A DNA stretch of 20,793 bases from positions 1 through 20,793 of the forward strand of contig CAZWAR010000055.1 of assembly GCA_964631965.1 (NCBI GenBank), written 5' to 3'. A model generated the notes under the pieces. The model was given only the letters and a program-made list of their open reading frames with translations. It did not search any database and was not told where the DNA came from. The translations under genes and the position numbers were made by a program. This DNA comes from CAIQPS01 sp964631965. GTDB lineage: Bacteria; Actinomycetota; Thermoleophilia; RBG-16-64-13. Every line of letters begins with the position of its first letter. Within the stretch, counting starts at the first letter, position 1. This document shows positions 13,355 through 20,733 of this stretch, piece after piece.

Positions 13355-15613
13355 ATGACGGTCGACGGCGCGATCTTCATCGTGGTACTGCTGATCGCCC
13401 TTGCGATGTTCACCTACGCTGTGGTCCGGCGGGTGCAGTACGTGTTGGTCGGCCGGCCGGAATGGCGTTTCGATCGTCCTCTCACCCGTACCGGCGGCTT
13501 CCTGATGCTGGTATTCGGGCAGCGGAAGCTATTCAAGGAGCGGGTGGGCGTCATCCACTTCTTCATCTTCTGGGGCTTCATCATCATCGCCTTCGGGACG
13601 CTCCAGATCATCGCCGAGGGCATTCGCCCGGGAGTCGCCCTGCCCTGGGCCGAGAACTACGGGTTCATGTTTGCGAAGGACGTGCTCAGTCTCATCGTCG
13701 AGGCCGGCTTGCTGGTCCTCGTCTACATCCGCTACGTCTATCGAAAGACGCGGATGGAACCCAACCTCGAGGCCGGCCTCATCATCGGACTGATCTTCTT
13801 CCTGATCCTCACCGAGTTCTTCTACAGCGCGACCGCCTGGGCCCTGGACTACTTTCCCGGACGCGACGGCGCGTTCGTCTCGGCCGCCATCGGCAGCCTC
13901 ATCGCCGGAGGCAGCGAGACCGCGCTCACCGTGGCCGGTCACTTTCTCTGGTGGATCCACCTGCTCCTGCTTCTGACCTTCCTGGTTTACATCCCCATTT
14001 CCAAGCACATGCACCTGATCATGTGCCCGGTGAACGAATGGTTCCGCAACCTCAAGCCACGGGGCGCCCAGATCGTCGCCCTCGACCTGGAGAACGAGGA
14101 TATCGAGGAGTTCGGCGTCAGCAAGGTGCAGGGTTTCACCACCAAACAGCTCTTGGACGTGTACGCCTGCACCGAGTGCGGCCGCTGCACCGACCACTGC
14201 CCCGCCAACCAGAGCGGCAAGGAGTTGTCGCCCAAGCTGATCATGACCAAGCTCAAGCACCACCTGGAAGAGCGGGACCAGGTGGCTCGTATCGTTCGGG
14301 CGGCCGAGGCGCACGGCCTCGAGGTGAAGGGCGGCGACAAGAGCCTCATCGGCGACGTCTTCTCTCAGGACGAGATCTGGGCGTGCACCACCTGCTATTC
14401 CTGCCAGGAGCAGTGTCCGGTACAGAACGAGCATGTCAACAAGATCATCGACATGCGTCGCAACCTCGTGCTCGATCAGGGCGACTTCCCGGCCGAGGCC
14501 CAGCTGGCATGCCGGAACATCGAGAAGAACGCGAACCCGTGGGGTGTGGGCAACCAGAACCGGCCCAACTGGGCCAAGGAGCTGGGCGTACCGGTGGCCG
14601 GCACCGACGGCGTGGGCGAGTACCTCTACTGGGTGGGCTGCGCCGGCTCGTTCGACGACCGCAACCAGAAGGTGAGCAAGGCCATCGTGGCGCTCCTCAA
14701 GGAAGCCGGGGTGAGCTTCTCCATCCTGGGCAAGGACGAGAAGTGCTGCGGCGACCCCGCTCGGCGCATCGGCAACGAGTACCTGTTCCAGTCCCTCGCC
14801 CAGGAGAACGTGGAGACCCTCAACTCGTTGGGCGTGAAGAAGATTGTCACCCAATGCCCCCACTGCCTCAACACCATCAAGAACGAGTACCCCGAGTTCG
14901 GCGGCAACTTCGAAGTGATCCACCACACGCAACTGCTGGCCGATCTGCTGAAGCAGGGCAAGCTGCAGCTGGCAGGCGAGGCGGCTGGCGGCGTCCCCGC
15001 TCGGGTGGCCTACCACGACTCCTGCTACCTGGGCCGCTATCAAGGTGAGTACAGCGCCCCTCGCAAGGCGCTGAAGGCGGTCCCCGGGGTCACCCTCGTG
15101 GAAGCCGACCGCAACAGGACCAAGAGCGTCTGCTGCGGCGCTGGGGGCGGCCGCATGTGGATGGAGGAGGAGCCCGAGCATCGCGTCAACGAGATGCGGG
15201 TGGGCCAACTGCTCGAGAAACAACCGGACATGATCGGGGTCAACTGCCCGTACTGCCTCACCATGATGGAAGACGGCATCGGCGCCAAGGAGAAGAGCGA
15301 GTCGGTGAAGGCCTTCGACCTGGCCGAGATCCTGGCGGCCCGGCTGGCGACTGCGCCGGCCGCGGTCCCGATGTCGGCAAGCACGCCCGCGCTCCCGACC
15401 GAGGTCCCGCCGGCCGTCTCTCCCGATGCGGTGCCCGCGATGGTGGCCGCTGCCGCGGTCGACCCGGGCGCTGCCGTCGACATGACCATCGCCGCCGATA
15501 CGGCCCCCGACCCAGCGCAGCACGTGGCAGCACCGGACGCACAGACGCCCGACGTCGCCGCGACTACGGACACCACGCAAGAGGAAGTAAGCCAGACCGA
15601 GGAGGAAAAGTAG
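13355..15613 (+). CDS. etfD: EtfD-like membrane Fe-S / heme b oxidoreductase (Etf:menaquinone oxidoreductase)
   Basis: 752 aa. The N-terminal 225 residues hold several membrane helices with His68, His197, His202, His218 and His220, like the NarI-type cytochrome b domain. Two [4Fe-4S] motifs follow, at C272-C275-C278-C282 and C344-C347-C350-C354, then two cysteine-rich CCG domains (about 425-530, with KCCGDPARRIGNEY, and about 548-660, with SVCCGAGGGRMW). This order matches EtfD (Rv0338c) of Mycobacterium tuberculosis and similar Etf-linked quinone reductases. Location directly after etfBA supports electron transfer from EtfAB to menaquinone. The ATG follows GGGGAGGG. The last 95 or so residues are an unusual Ala/Pro/Val-rich, then acidic tail outside any domain. 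No terminator was seen in the 75-nt gap after etfA. Confidence 0.9.
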   Translation: MTVDGAIFIVVLLIALAMFTYAVVRRVQYVLVGRPEWRFDRPLTRTGGFLMLVFGQRKLFKERVGVIHFFIFWGFIIIAFGTLQIIAEGIRPGVALPWAENYGFMFAKDVLSLIVEAGLLVLVYIRYVYRKTRMEPNLEAGLIIGLIFFLILTEFFYSATAWALDYFPGRDGAFVSAAIGSLIAGGSETALTVAGHFLWWIHLLLLLTFLVYIPISKHMHLIMCPVNEWFRNLKPRGAQIVALDLENEDIEEFGVSKVQGFTTKQLLDVYACTECGRCTDHCPANQSGKELSPKLIMTKLKHHLEERDQVARIVRAAEAHGLEVKGGDKSLIGDVFSQDEIWACTTCYSCQEQCPVQNEHVNKIIDMRRNLVLDQGDFPAEAQLACRNIEKNANPWGVGNQNRPNWAKELGVPVAGTDGVGEYLYWVGCAGSFDDRNQKVSKAIVALLKEAGVSFSILGKDEKCCGDPARRIGNEYLFQSLAQENVETLNSLGVKKIVTQCPHCLNTIKNEYPEFGGNFEVIHHTQLLADLLKQGKLQLAGEAAGGVPARVAYHDSCYLGRYQGEYSAPRKALKAVPGVTLVEADRNRTKSVCCGAGGGRMWMEEEPEHRVNEMRVGQLLEKQPDMIGVNCPYCLTMMEDGIGAKEKSESVKAFDLAEILAARLATAPAAVPMSASTPALPTEVPPAVSPDAVPAMVAAAAVDPGAAVDMTIAADTAPDPAQHVAAPDAQTPDVAATTDTTQEEVSQTEEEK

Positions 15614-15614
15614 G

Positions 15615-16067
15615 ATGCCAAGGCCAGAAGAAGTCGAAGTCGTCGAGGCGATGAAAGCCGCCAAGACCGGGGAAGAGATCCTCGCGTCGTGGGCCAAGCA
15701 GCGCCCCGGTTACAAACCCGGTGACAAAGGCGACCCGTCCCTGGATTTCTGGGTCAAGAACCGTCCCGACATGCTGCAGACCTTCGCGCAGAACCAGCTT
15801 ACCGGCCTGCTCGATCGCGGCATCCTCGATCCCAAGACCAGATATCTGCTGCTCGTGGGCCTGTACATGATGAACGATCATTATGACGGCGTCCTGCCCC
15901 AGGCCTGCAACGCCAAGGCCGCCGGCGCGACCGAGGAAGAGCTCATGGAAGTGGCCTACTGCGTGTGCTACTCGGTGGGCAAGGCCAAGCTTCAGGAGAC
16001 CGGCCTCTGCCTCGACACGGTCTTCAACAACGAGACGTTCCAGTCGATCACGCCGCTCAAGAAGTAG
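15615..16067 (+). CDS. Carboxymuconolactone decarboxylase/AhpD-like protein lacking CxxC
   Basis: 150 aa, all helical. The core RYLLLVGLYMMNDHYDGVLPQACNAKAAGATEEELMEVAY (read in two parts, about residues 76-115) has the CMD signature ending AAGATEEELMEV. Where AhpD-type members have CxxC, this protein reads HYDG (89-92), so a thiol peroxidase role is unlikely. The Cys residues at 98, 116, 118 and 132 are not in a redox CxxC arrangement. The ATG begins 1 nt after the EtfD-like stop codon and uses GAGGAGG within that gene's end, so translation is probably coupled. It is the last gene before a strong terminator. A role as decarboxylase, isomerase or chaperone for the Etf/ACAD pathway is possible but unproven. 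Confidence 0.8.
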   Translation: MPRPEEVEVVEAMKAAKTGEEILASWAKQRPGYKPGDKGDPSLDFWVKNRPDMLQTFAQNQLTGLLDRGILDPKTRYLLLVGLYMMNDHYDGVLPQACNAKAAGATEEELMEVAYCVCYSVGKAKLQETGLCLDTVFNNETFQSITPLKK

Positions 16068-16180
16068 CGCAACGATGAGGCGCCTCGTCTGGGGCGCCTG
16101 GCTCGACGGGCGCCCTCTCCGAGGGGTGGCGGCCCCGAGGGGCGCCGCCGCGGAGCGCGGCGCGCCCAGGATCTTTGCAG

Positions 16181-16220
16181 AGAAAGGCCCGGGAGGAATC
16201 TCCCGGGCCTTTCTCCCCTT
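16181..16220 (+). terminator. Strong intrinsic terminator of the etf operon
   Basis: AGAAAGGCCCGGGAG (16181-16195) pairs over 15 bp with CTCCCGGGCCTTTCT (16200-16214) around a GAAT loop, followed by a pyrimidine-rich run ending CCCCTT. The stretch from the CMD stop to here (16068-16180) has no gene but contains several GGCGCC-centred palindromes, for example AGGCGCC/GGCGCCT at 16078-16084 and 16093-16099. Confidence 0.85.
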
Positions 16221-16359
16221 CTCACACCTCCTCCTCTGCCAAGTGGTGCCTGATGAACTGGTGGCTGATCCCACCAAAGTCGGATAGACGAGGCCGGAGG
16301 GGCCGTGCAGCCGCCGGAGCCGACCGTAGACACCATGCGCTGGCTCAGGCGGCACTGAC

Positions 16360-16806
16360 GTGGAAGGGCCGGTGACCCTCGACGCCAGTGTGCTCGTCCG
16401 ATCCTCGGCCTTGGGAGGGGAAGGGCAAGAAGATTGCGACCGCGCACTCTTGGTGCTGGGCGAACGGCACGTGCCGATCGTGCTGCCGACACTCGTTCTG
16501 GTCGAACTGGCGGGCGCCCTGGCGCGCCGCGGGAAGGACCCACTGGCAGTAGAACGCGTGCTCGAACGTGTGCGGACTCTCCCCGTATCCATGTTCCTGC
16601 CGCTGGACTCCGCAATGGCAGACGAGGCCGGAGCGCTGGCCCTGGAGTACAGAATGCGGGGAGCGGATGCGGTGTACGTAGTCACGGCCCGCAGAGCGGG
16701 CTCCACACTCATCACCGTCGACGAGGAACAACGGTCCCGAGTCCCCGACGATGACGTCACGACCATGCCTCCGGCCGAGTTCCTAGCAGCCGTCAACAAG
16801 GACTGA
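16360..16806 (+). CDS. PIN-domain protein (VapC-like nuclease), apparently without antitoxin
   Basis: 148 aa. The four acidic residues of the PIN ribonuclease site are present: Asp8 (TLDASVLV), Glu49 (LVLVELAGAL), Asp103 (RGADAVYVV) and Asp121 (TLITVDEEQ). It resembles VapC toxins. The GTG at 16360 is preferred; a second GTG at 16372 is close. There is no clear Shine-Dalgarno. The 145 nt between the etf terminator and this start contain no recognisable antitoxin frame. The one overlapping open frame (16175-16375) runs through the terminator and is not antitoxin-like. It may be a solitary PIN protein or a relic of a vapBC pair. It is convergent with the dioxygenase gene. Confidence 0.75.
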   Translation: MEGPVTLDASVLVRSSALGGEGQEDCDRALLVLGERHVPIVLPTLVLVELAGALARRGKDPLAVERVLERVRTLPVSMFLPLDSAMADEAGALALEYRMRGADAVYVVTARRAGSTLITVDEEQRSRVPDDDVTTMPPAEFLAAVNKD

Positions 16807-16849
16807 CTCAGCCCGCTCGACTAGCGAGGATTGACTGCGAGCGAGCCGC

Positions 16850-17650
16850 TTACTCCTCACTCTGCCACAGGAACGCAACCGAGCGCTTGCCGGCGATGTA
16901 GCCGTCGAAGACGGTCGTGCCGGAGCGGCCGGCCATTCCCGCGCACACGTGCACCGGTAGAAGGTGCTCTTCACGCGGATGAGCGTAGCGGGCACTGGGG
17001 GCATCCTCCCAGTCGAGGAGCCGGCGCTCCCGCTCGGCGGGCGACAGTGGGCCGGTGCAGGTCTCGATCAGCCAGTCCTGGAAACGGTCGTTGGCTTCGT
17101 CCGGCAAGTCGCCCCCACCCCGCATGAAGACCCCCATATTGTGAAAGGAGAACCCGGATCCGACCACCAGGATGTTCTCCGGGGCAAGACCGTTGAGCGC
17201 CGCGCCCAGCGCCGTGTGCGTGGCCGGATCCAGACCACGGACGAGGGATAACTGCAGGCAGGGGATGCCGGCGTCGGGATACATCATCTTGAGAGGGATG
17301 AAGAGACCGTGGTCGAACCCCCGGCGGACGTCGATGCGCGCAGGGATGGCCTGTTCCTCGAGGAGCCCGACGATCCGCGACGCCAACGCGGGATCACCCG
17401 GAGCCGGATAGGTCAGCTCGTAGGCCTCGGCGGGGAAGCCGTAGTAGTCGAAGAAAAGGGGAGGAGATGCGGCGCCCAGGAGCGTGGGAACGGCCTCCTC
17501 CCAGTGGGCGCTGATAACGAGAACGGCATGCGGTCTTCGCAGCCGACCCGGTAGCCTCTGCATAAACTCGACCATGGCCCGATGACTGGGATCGCCGAGA
17601 ATGGGGAGCGGCCCGGCTCCATGGGACAGATAGACGATCTGCGCGCTCAT
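16850..17650 (-). CDS. Class III extradiol ring-cleavage dioxygenase (LigB/DODA/YgiD type)
   Basis: 266 aa, typical for the DODA/YgiD group. Candidate metal or catalytic histidines are H10 (LSHGAGP), H49 (ISAHWE), H114 (GFDHGLFIPL), H170 (FSFHNMG) and H229 (HPREEHLLPVHV); the last motif is the family signature. Relatives cleave catechols such as 4,5-DOPA next to the hydroxyls using O2 and Fe(II), or bind Zn. The ATG overlaps the stop of the MFS gene (ATGA at 17650-17647), so translation is coupled. The pairing suggests handling of a catecholic compound. The dependence on O2 implies at least occasional oxygen exposure. The natural substrate cannot be read from sequence. Confidence 0.88.
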   Translation of the reverse strand: MSAQIVYLSHGAGPLPILGDPSHRAMVEFMQRLPGRLRRPHAVLVISAHWEEAVPTLLGAASPPLFFDYYGFPAEAYELTYPAPGDPALASRIVGLLEEQAIPARIDVRRGFDHGLFIPLKMMYPDAGIPCLQLSLVRGLDPATHTALGAALNGLAPENILVVGSGFSFHNMGVFMRGGGDLPDEANDRFQDWLIETCTGPLSPAERERRLLDWEDAPSARYAHPREEHLLPVHVCAGMAGRSGTTVFDGYIAGKRSVAFLWQSEE

Positions 17651-19374
17651 GTCTCCCGATGTTCCCCGATCCGCCGCCCGATGCTCACCGAGAACGGGAT
17701 GGACAGCAGCGCCACGATGGCACCGGCGTAGTAGGGCCAGTGGAAGGCGCCCGCGATGCGGTCCTTGAAGATGCCGCTGAGGGCCGTTCCCACCTGCTCC
17801 TGGAGAGCCGCCTGCGGCGACCCCGGTGGGGCCTGCGGCGCTCCGGCCAGGATGTCGATCGGCCGCCCCTCGCCCATCCCGGAACCCCCGGCGGTGGCGG
17901 CGGCCTGGTCGATGGCGGCGATGATCTGCTGCTTCGCCCCGTCGGGGATCTGGCTCTGGGAGTTCACGTACGTCTTGGCCTCGACCACGGCCGCGGTGGT
18001 GGCGCTCGCGATGGTGGAGGTAAAAATGGCCACCAGGATGGCGACTCCCAGCACGAAACCGAACTGTCTCCCGGTGTTCAGCACGCCCGACCCCACCCCC
18101 TGGGACTGTTCCGGCAGAGACCCCATCCCCGCCGCGGTGAGCACGGGCATCGTGAAGGTGAAGCCGGCCCCAACGATCACGATGCGCCAGGCTACGTCGC
18201 CTATCGTCGACTCCCCGCTCAGTTGCGCGAGCAGCACGAGTCCCACCGCGAACAGCACCCCCCCGATCGCGGCGAGGATCGACAGCCCGAGCTTGTTCAT
18301 GAACTTCCCGATCACCGGTCCCAGCGCGAGCCCCACAGCCGGCATCGGCGTCACGCCCAACGCCGCCCGCAGCTCGCTGTAGCCGAGCACGTTGACCATG
18401 TAGATGACGATGAGGAAGAGGGCTCCCCCCACCGCCGTCCCGATGAAGAACATCGACCCGGTGGCCGACACGAACGAACGGATGCGGAATAGACGCAGGT
18501 GAAGCATCGGCGAGCGGGCCCGCGTTTCCCAGAAGGCGAAGGCGGCCAGCAGCACCCCGGCCGCCACGAGCAGCGTGATGATGCGCCACGACGACCAGTG
18601 CCAGTCGTTCCCCTGGATGAGCCCGAGGGTCAGAGCGAAGAAGGCGGTCCCCGACAGGACGATGCCGGGCAGGTCGACCCCCGTCTCGCCGCCGGCCCGT
18701 TTGTGCTCCGGAATCAGCCACAACGTGCCGCCGAGAGTGATAGCGGCGATAGGAACGTTCACGAAGAAGATCCAGTGCCACGAGGCGTACTGGATCAGGA
18801 CGCCCCCCAGCGTGGGCCCCACGGCAGCCGCAACCGAGCCCATGACACCCCAGAGCGCCGTGGCCATGCCGTGCTGATGCCGCGGGAAGGCACTCATGAG
18901 AATGGTGAGCGATACCGGGACCATGGCGGCGGCACCCAGCGACTGCCCCACCCGGAACACGATGAGCCAGCCGATGTTGGGCGCGAAGCCGCAGGCCAAC
19001 GAGAAGCCGCCGAACAGCACAATCCCGAGCATGAAGACGAGCCGCTGCCCGAAGCGATCGGCGAGCCGCCCGAAGGTGAGGAAGAACACCGCCAGACCGA
19101 TGTTGTAGGCGTTGAGCACCCAGGAGACGGTGGAGATACTGGTATTGAGATCGACGACCACCGCCGGAATGGCGATGTTGACGATGGTGGAGTCGAGCAG
19201 GGCCATGAACATGCCCAGGGCGACCACCCAGAGGATGAGCCACTTCCGGGGATGGCCCTGGTCCAGCTCACCCGCCACAGGTCCGCGGCCCCCGGCGTGG
19301 CCGGGTACCGATCTGCCGTTTCCCCGTGCGCCTGCCGCCGTCGACCGCCCGGCCGCCGATGCGCCAGGTCTCAC
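17647..19374 (-). CDS. MFS drug exporter, DHA2 (EmrB/QacA) family, 14 TM
   Basis: 575 aa, with about 14 hydrophobic segments. LLDSTIVNIAIP in TM1 and GRLADRFGQRLVFMLG between TM2 and TM3 are the DHA2 motifs. A long polar loop rich in Ala/Gly/Pro (about 460-545) precedes the last helix. The GTG at 19374 is preferred because GGAG lies 10 nt upstream and a TATAAT box sits at 19420-19415. A GTG at 19278 would remove the unconserved Gly/Arg-rich leader and is the alternative. It is the first gene of a two-gene unit with the extradiol dioxygenase, which suggests export of an aromatic compound. Confidence 0.9.
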   Translation of the reverse strand: MRPGASAAGRSTAAGARGNGRSVPGHAGGRGPVAGELDQGHPRKWLILWVVALGMFMALLDSTIVNIAIPAVVVDLNTSISTVSWVLNAYNIGLAVFFLTFGRLADRFGQRLVFMLGIVLFGGFSLACGFAPNIGWLIVFRVGQSLGAAAMVPVSLTILMSAFPRHQHGMATALWGVMGSVAAAVGPTLGGVLIQYASWHWIFFVNVPIAAITLGGTLWLIPEHKRAGGETGVDLPGIVLSGTAFFALTLGLIQGNDWHWSSWRIITLLVAAGVLLAAFAFWETRARSPMLHLRLFRIRSFVSATGSMFFIGTAVGGALFLIVIYMVNVLGYSELRAALGVTPMPAVGLALGPVIGKFMNKLGLSILAAIGGVLFAVGLVLLAQLSGESTIGDVAWRIVIVGAGFTFTMPVLTAAGMGSLPEQSQGVGSGVLNTGRQFGFVLGVAILVAIFTSTIASATTAAVVEAKTYVNSQSQIPDGAKQQIIAAIDQAAATAGGSGMGEGRPIDILAGAPQAPPGSPQAALQEQVGTALSGIFKDRIAGAFHWPYYAGAIVALLSIPFSVSIGRRIGEHRET

Positions 19375-19414
19375 TGTCTATCCGCTCCAAACTGTCTCGA
19401 TTCGTGGGCCCCTC

Positions 19415-19445
19415 ATTATAGGCCGGAAACGACAGGGGCCTCCAA
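19415..19445 (-). promoter_or_regulatory. Candidate promoter of the MFS-dioxygenase unit
   Basis: On the minus strand a consensus TATAAT lies at 19420-19415, with TTGGAG at 19445-19440 as a possible -35 (19-nt spacer, longer than ideal). The start point would fall near 19408, about 34 nt before the GTG start. The rest of the 173-nt gap to the URO-D gene shows no clear terminator. Confidence 0.45.
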
Positions 19446-19547
19446 CCGGGGGAGCGTCGCGCCGGGGCATGAGGCACGGCCGGCACGGCAACGAGACGCG
19501 GAGCCCGCCCGTGGTCGTGTCACCGACCGCCGGGCGTGTCCGCCGTG

Positions 19548-20732
19548 TTACCGGTGCACCGAATCCACCATGGCCTTCACGTTCTCGAACTTGGCATCCG
19601 GCGGGATGGCGCAGCCCATGGCCATGATGTAACCGTCCGGCCCCACCTCGTCGAGCAGGCGGTTGCAGTAGGCGCGCACGTCATCCACGGTGCCCAAGGT
19701 CAGAAGCGCGGGGTGCACGTCGCCCAGGATGCACATGTGACCGGCGAGGATCTTCTTGGCCCGGAAGATGTCGGTCTTGCCGTCGAGTTCCAGCACGCAG
19801 CGACGAGCCGGCAGGTCCTTGAGACGCTCGATCTCCCGATCCCAGTTGGCATCGTAGTGAAGCACCGGCGTGCCCCCCTCCTCGGCCACGATCTCCACCA
19901 ACTCCTTCATGTACGGCCAGACGAACCGATTCCACAGCCTGGGCGACAGGAACTCCGGCGCCGTGCGCCAACTGCCCACCCAGTAGCCAAGCCCAGGCTG
20001 GTTGACGGAGCGCACGAACTGCCGGGTCTGCTCCCGCTTCTCGGCCATGATGACATCGAGTACGGCCTGGACCTTGTCCGGCATGTGGAACAGATCGAGG
20101 GTGAACTCCCTGACCGTCCGGGCGCCGGCGAGATGCTCGAACGGATGATCGACGGTGAGAGGCGAGAAGACGACGTAGCCCTTCTTCATGTACTCCATGG
20201 TCCATCGGGGACCGGCCTCCTGGAGGGCCTGGTCTGCGGCGGCCGCCGCGCCCAGATACCTCCCGATGTACCGGCCCAGCCACGCGCTCCAGCCCATGTC
20301 GAGGATCTTGTCGTAGTCCTCGGGCTGGATGCGCACCTGCTCGTCCATCTGCCACTGGGCGTGCTCATGGAGTTCCCGGCCGGGGATCTTCATGGGCGCG
20401 AGCCACAACATGCCGAGGACGTCGGGCGCATAGGTGGGAAATTGAATGGAGTCCACATCGCCCAGCAGTTCCATTGTCCCAAGCATTGCCTGTCCGGCTA
20501 TGTCCACGCTCGAGACGAAATCCGGGTAACTCACCCCCATCGCGTTGGCGGCGAAGAGGTCCATCACCAGGCACACGGGCACCCGATCGGGCCTGCCGCA
20601 GGCGACAGCGGTCTGCAGGCGCCGCATGCGTTCGAAGAAGACCGGTGGCGGGGAGAAGGCGCCCGGTGCGCCGGGGGCCTCTGGCGCAGCGCCGCCCGTG
20701 GCGGCAGCGGGATTGTCGTGCTGATCTGCCAT
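19548..20732 (-). CDS. Uroporphyrinogen decarboxylase-superfamily protein, probably a corrinoid methyltransferase component
   Basis: 394 aa. An Ala/Pro-rich leader (1-30) is followed by a URO-D-like TIM barrel, starting near MRRLQTAVACGRPDRVPV. True HemE proteins begin without such a leader and carry an RPPxWxMRQAG motif that is absent here. The superfamily includes MtaA, MtbA and CmuA, which bind Zn through HxC and a distal Cys. Here the site reads H292-Y-D294, with Cys374 in MGCAIPPDAKFENVKAM, so one thiolate is replaced by Asp. The ATG follows GGTGAGG and starts 1 nt after the stop of an upstream gene. It could act in methyl transfer, for example O-demethylation of methoxylated aromatics. 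Substrate and direction are inference only. Confidence 0.8.
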   Translation of the reverse strand: MADQHDNPAAATGGAAPEAPGAPGAFSPPPVFFERMRRLQTAVACGRPDRVPVCLVMDLFAANAMGVSYPDFVSSVDIAGQAMLGTMELLGDVDSIQFPTYAPDVLGMLWLAPMKIPGRELHEHAQWQMDEQVRIQPEDYDKILDMGWSAWLGRYIGRYLGAAAAADQALQEAGPRWTMEYMKKGYVVFSPLTVDHPFEHLAGARTVREFTLDLFHMPDKVQAVLDVIMAEKREQTRQFVRSVNQPGLGYWVGSWRTAPEFLSPRLWNRFVWPYMKELVEIVAEEGGTPVLHYDANWDREIERLKDLPARRCVLELDGKTDIFRAKKILAGHMCILGDVHPALLTLGTVDDVRAYCNRLLDEVGPDGYIMAMGCAIPPDAKFENVKAMVDSVHR

Positions 20733-20733
20733 C

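Noticed and set aside
13529..15697. 722-codon open frame antisense to the EtfD-like gene
   Set aside because: It is a shadow of a gene with intact Fe-S and membrane motifs. It shows no motif, signal or ribosome site of its own.
16078..16140. GGCGCC-rich palindromes as a mobile repeat or attachment site
   Set aside because: The repeats are short, imperfect and explained by extreme GC content; no flanking duplication or integrase is visible.
16175..16375. 66-codon frame before the PIN gene as its antitoxin
   Set aside because: It begins inside the terminator stem, has no antitoxin-like DNA-binding features and no ribosome site.
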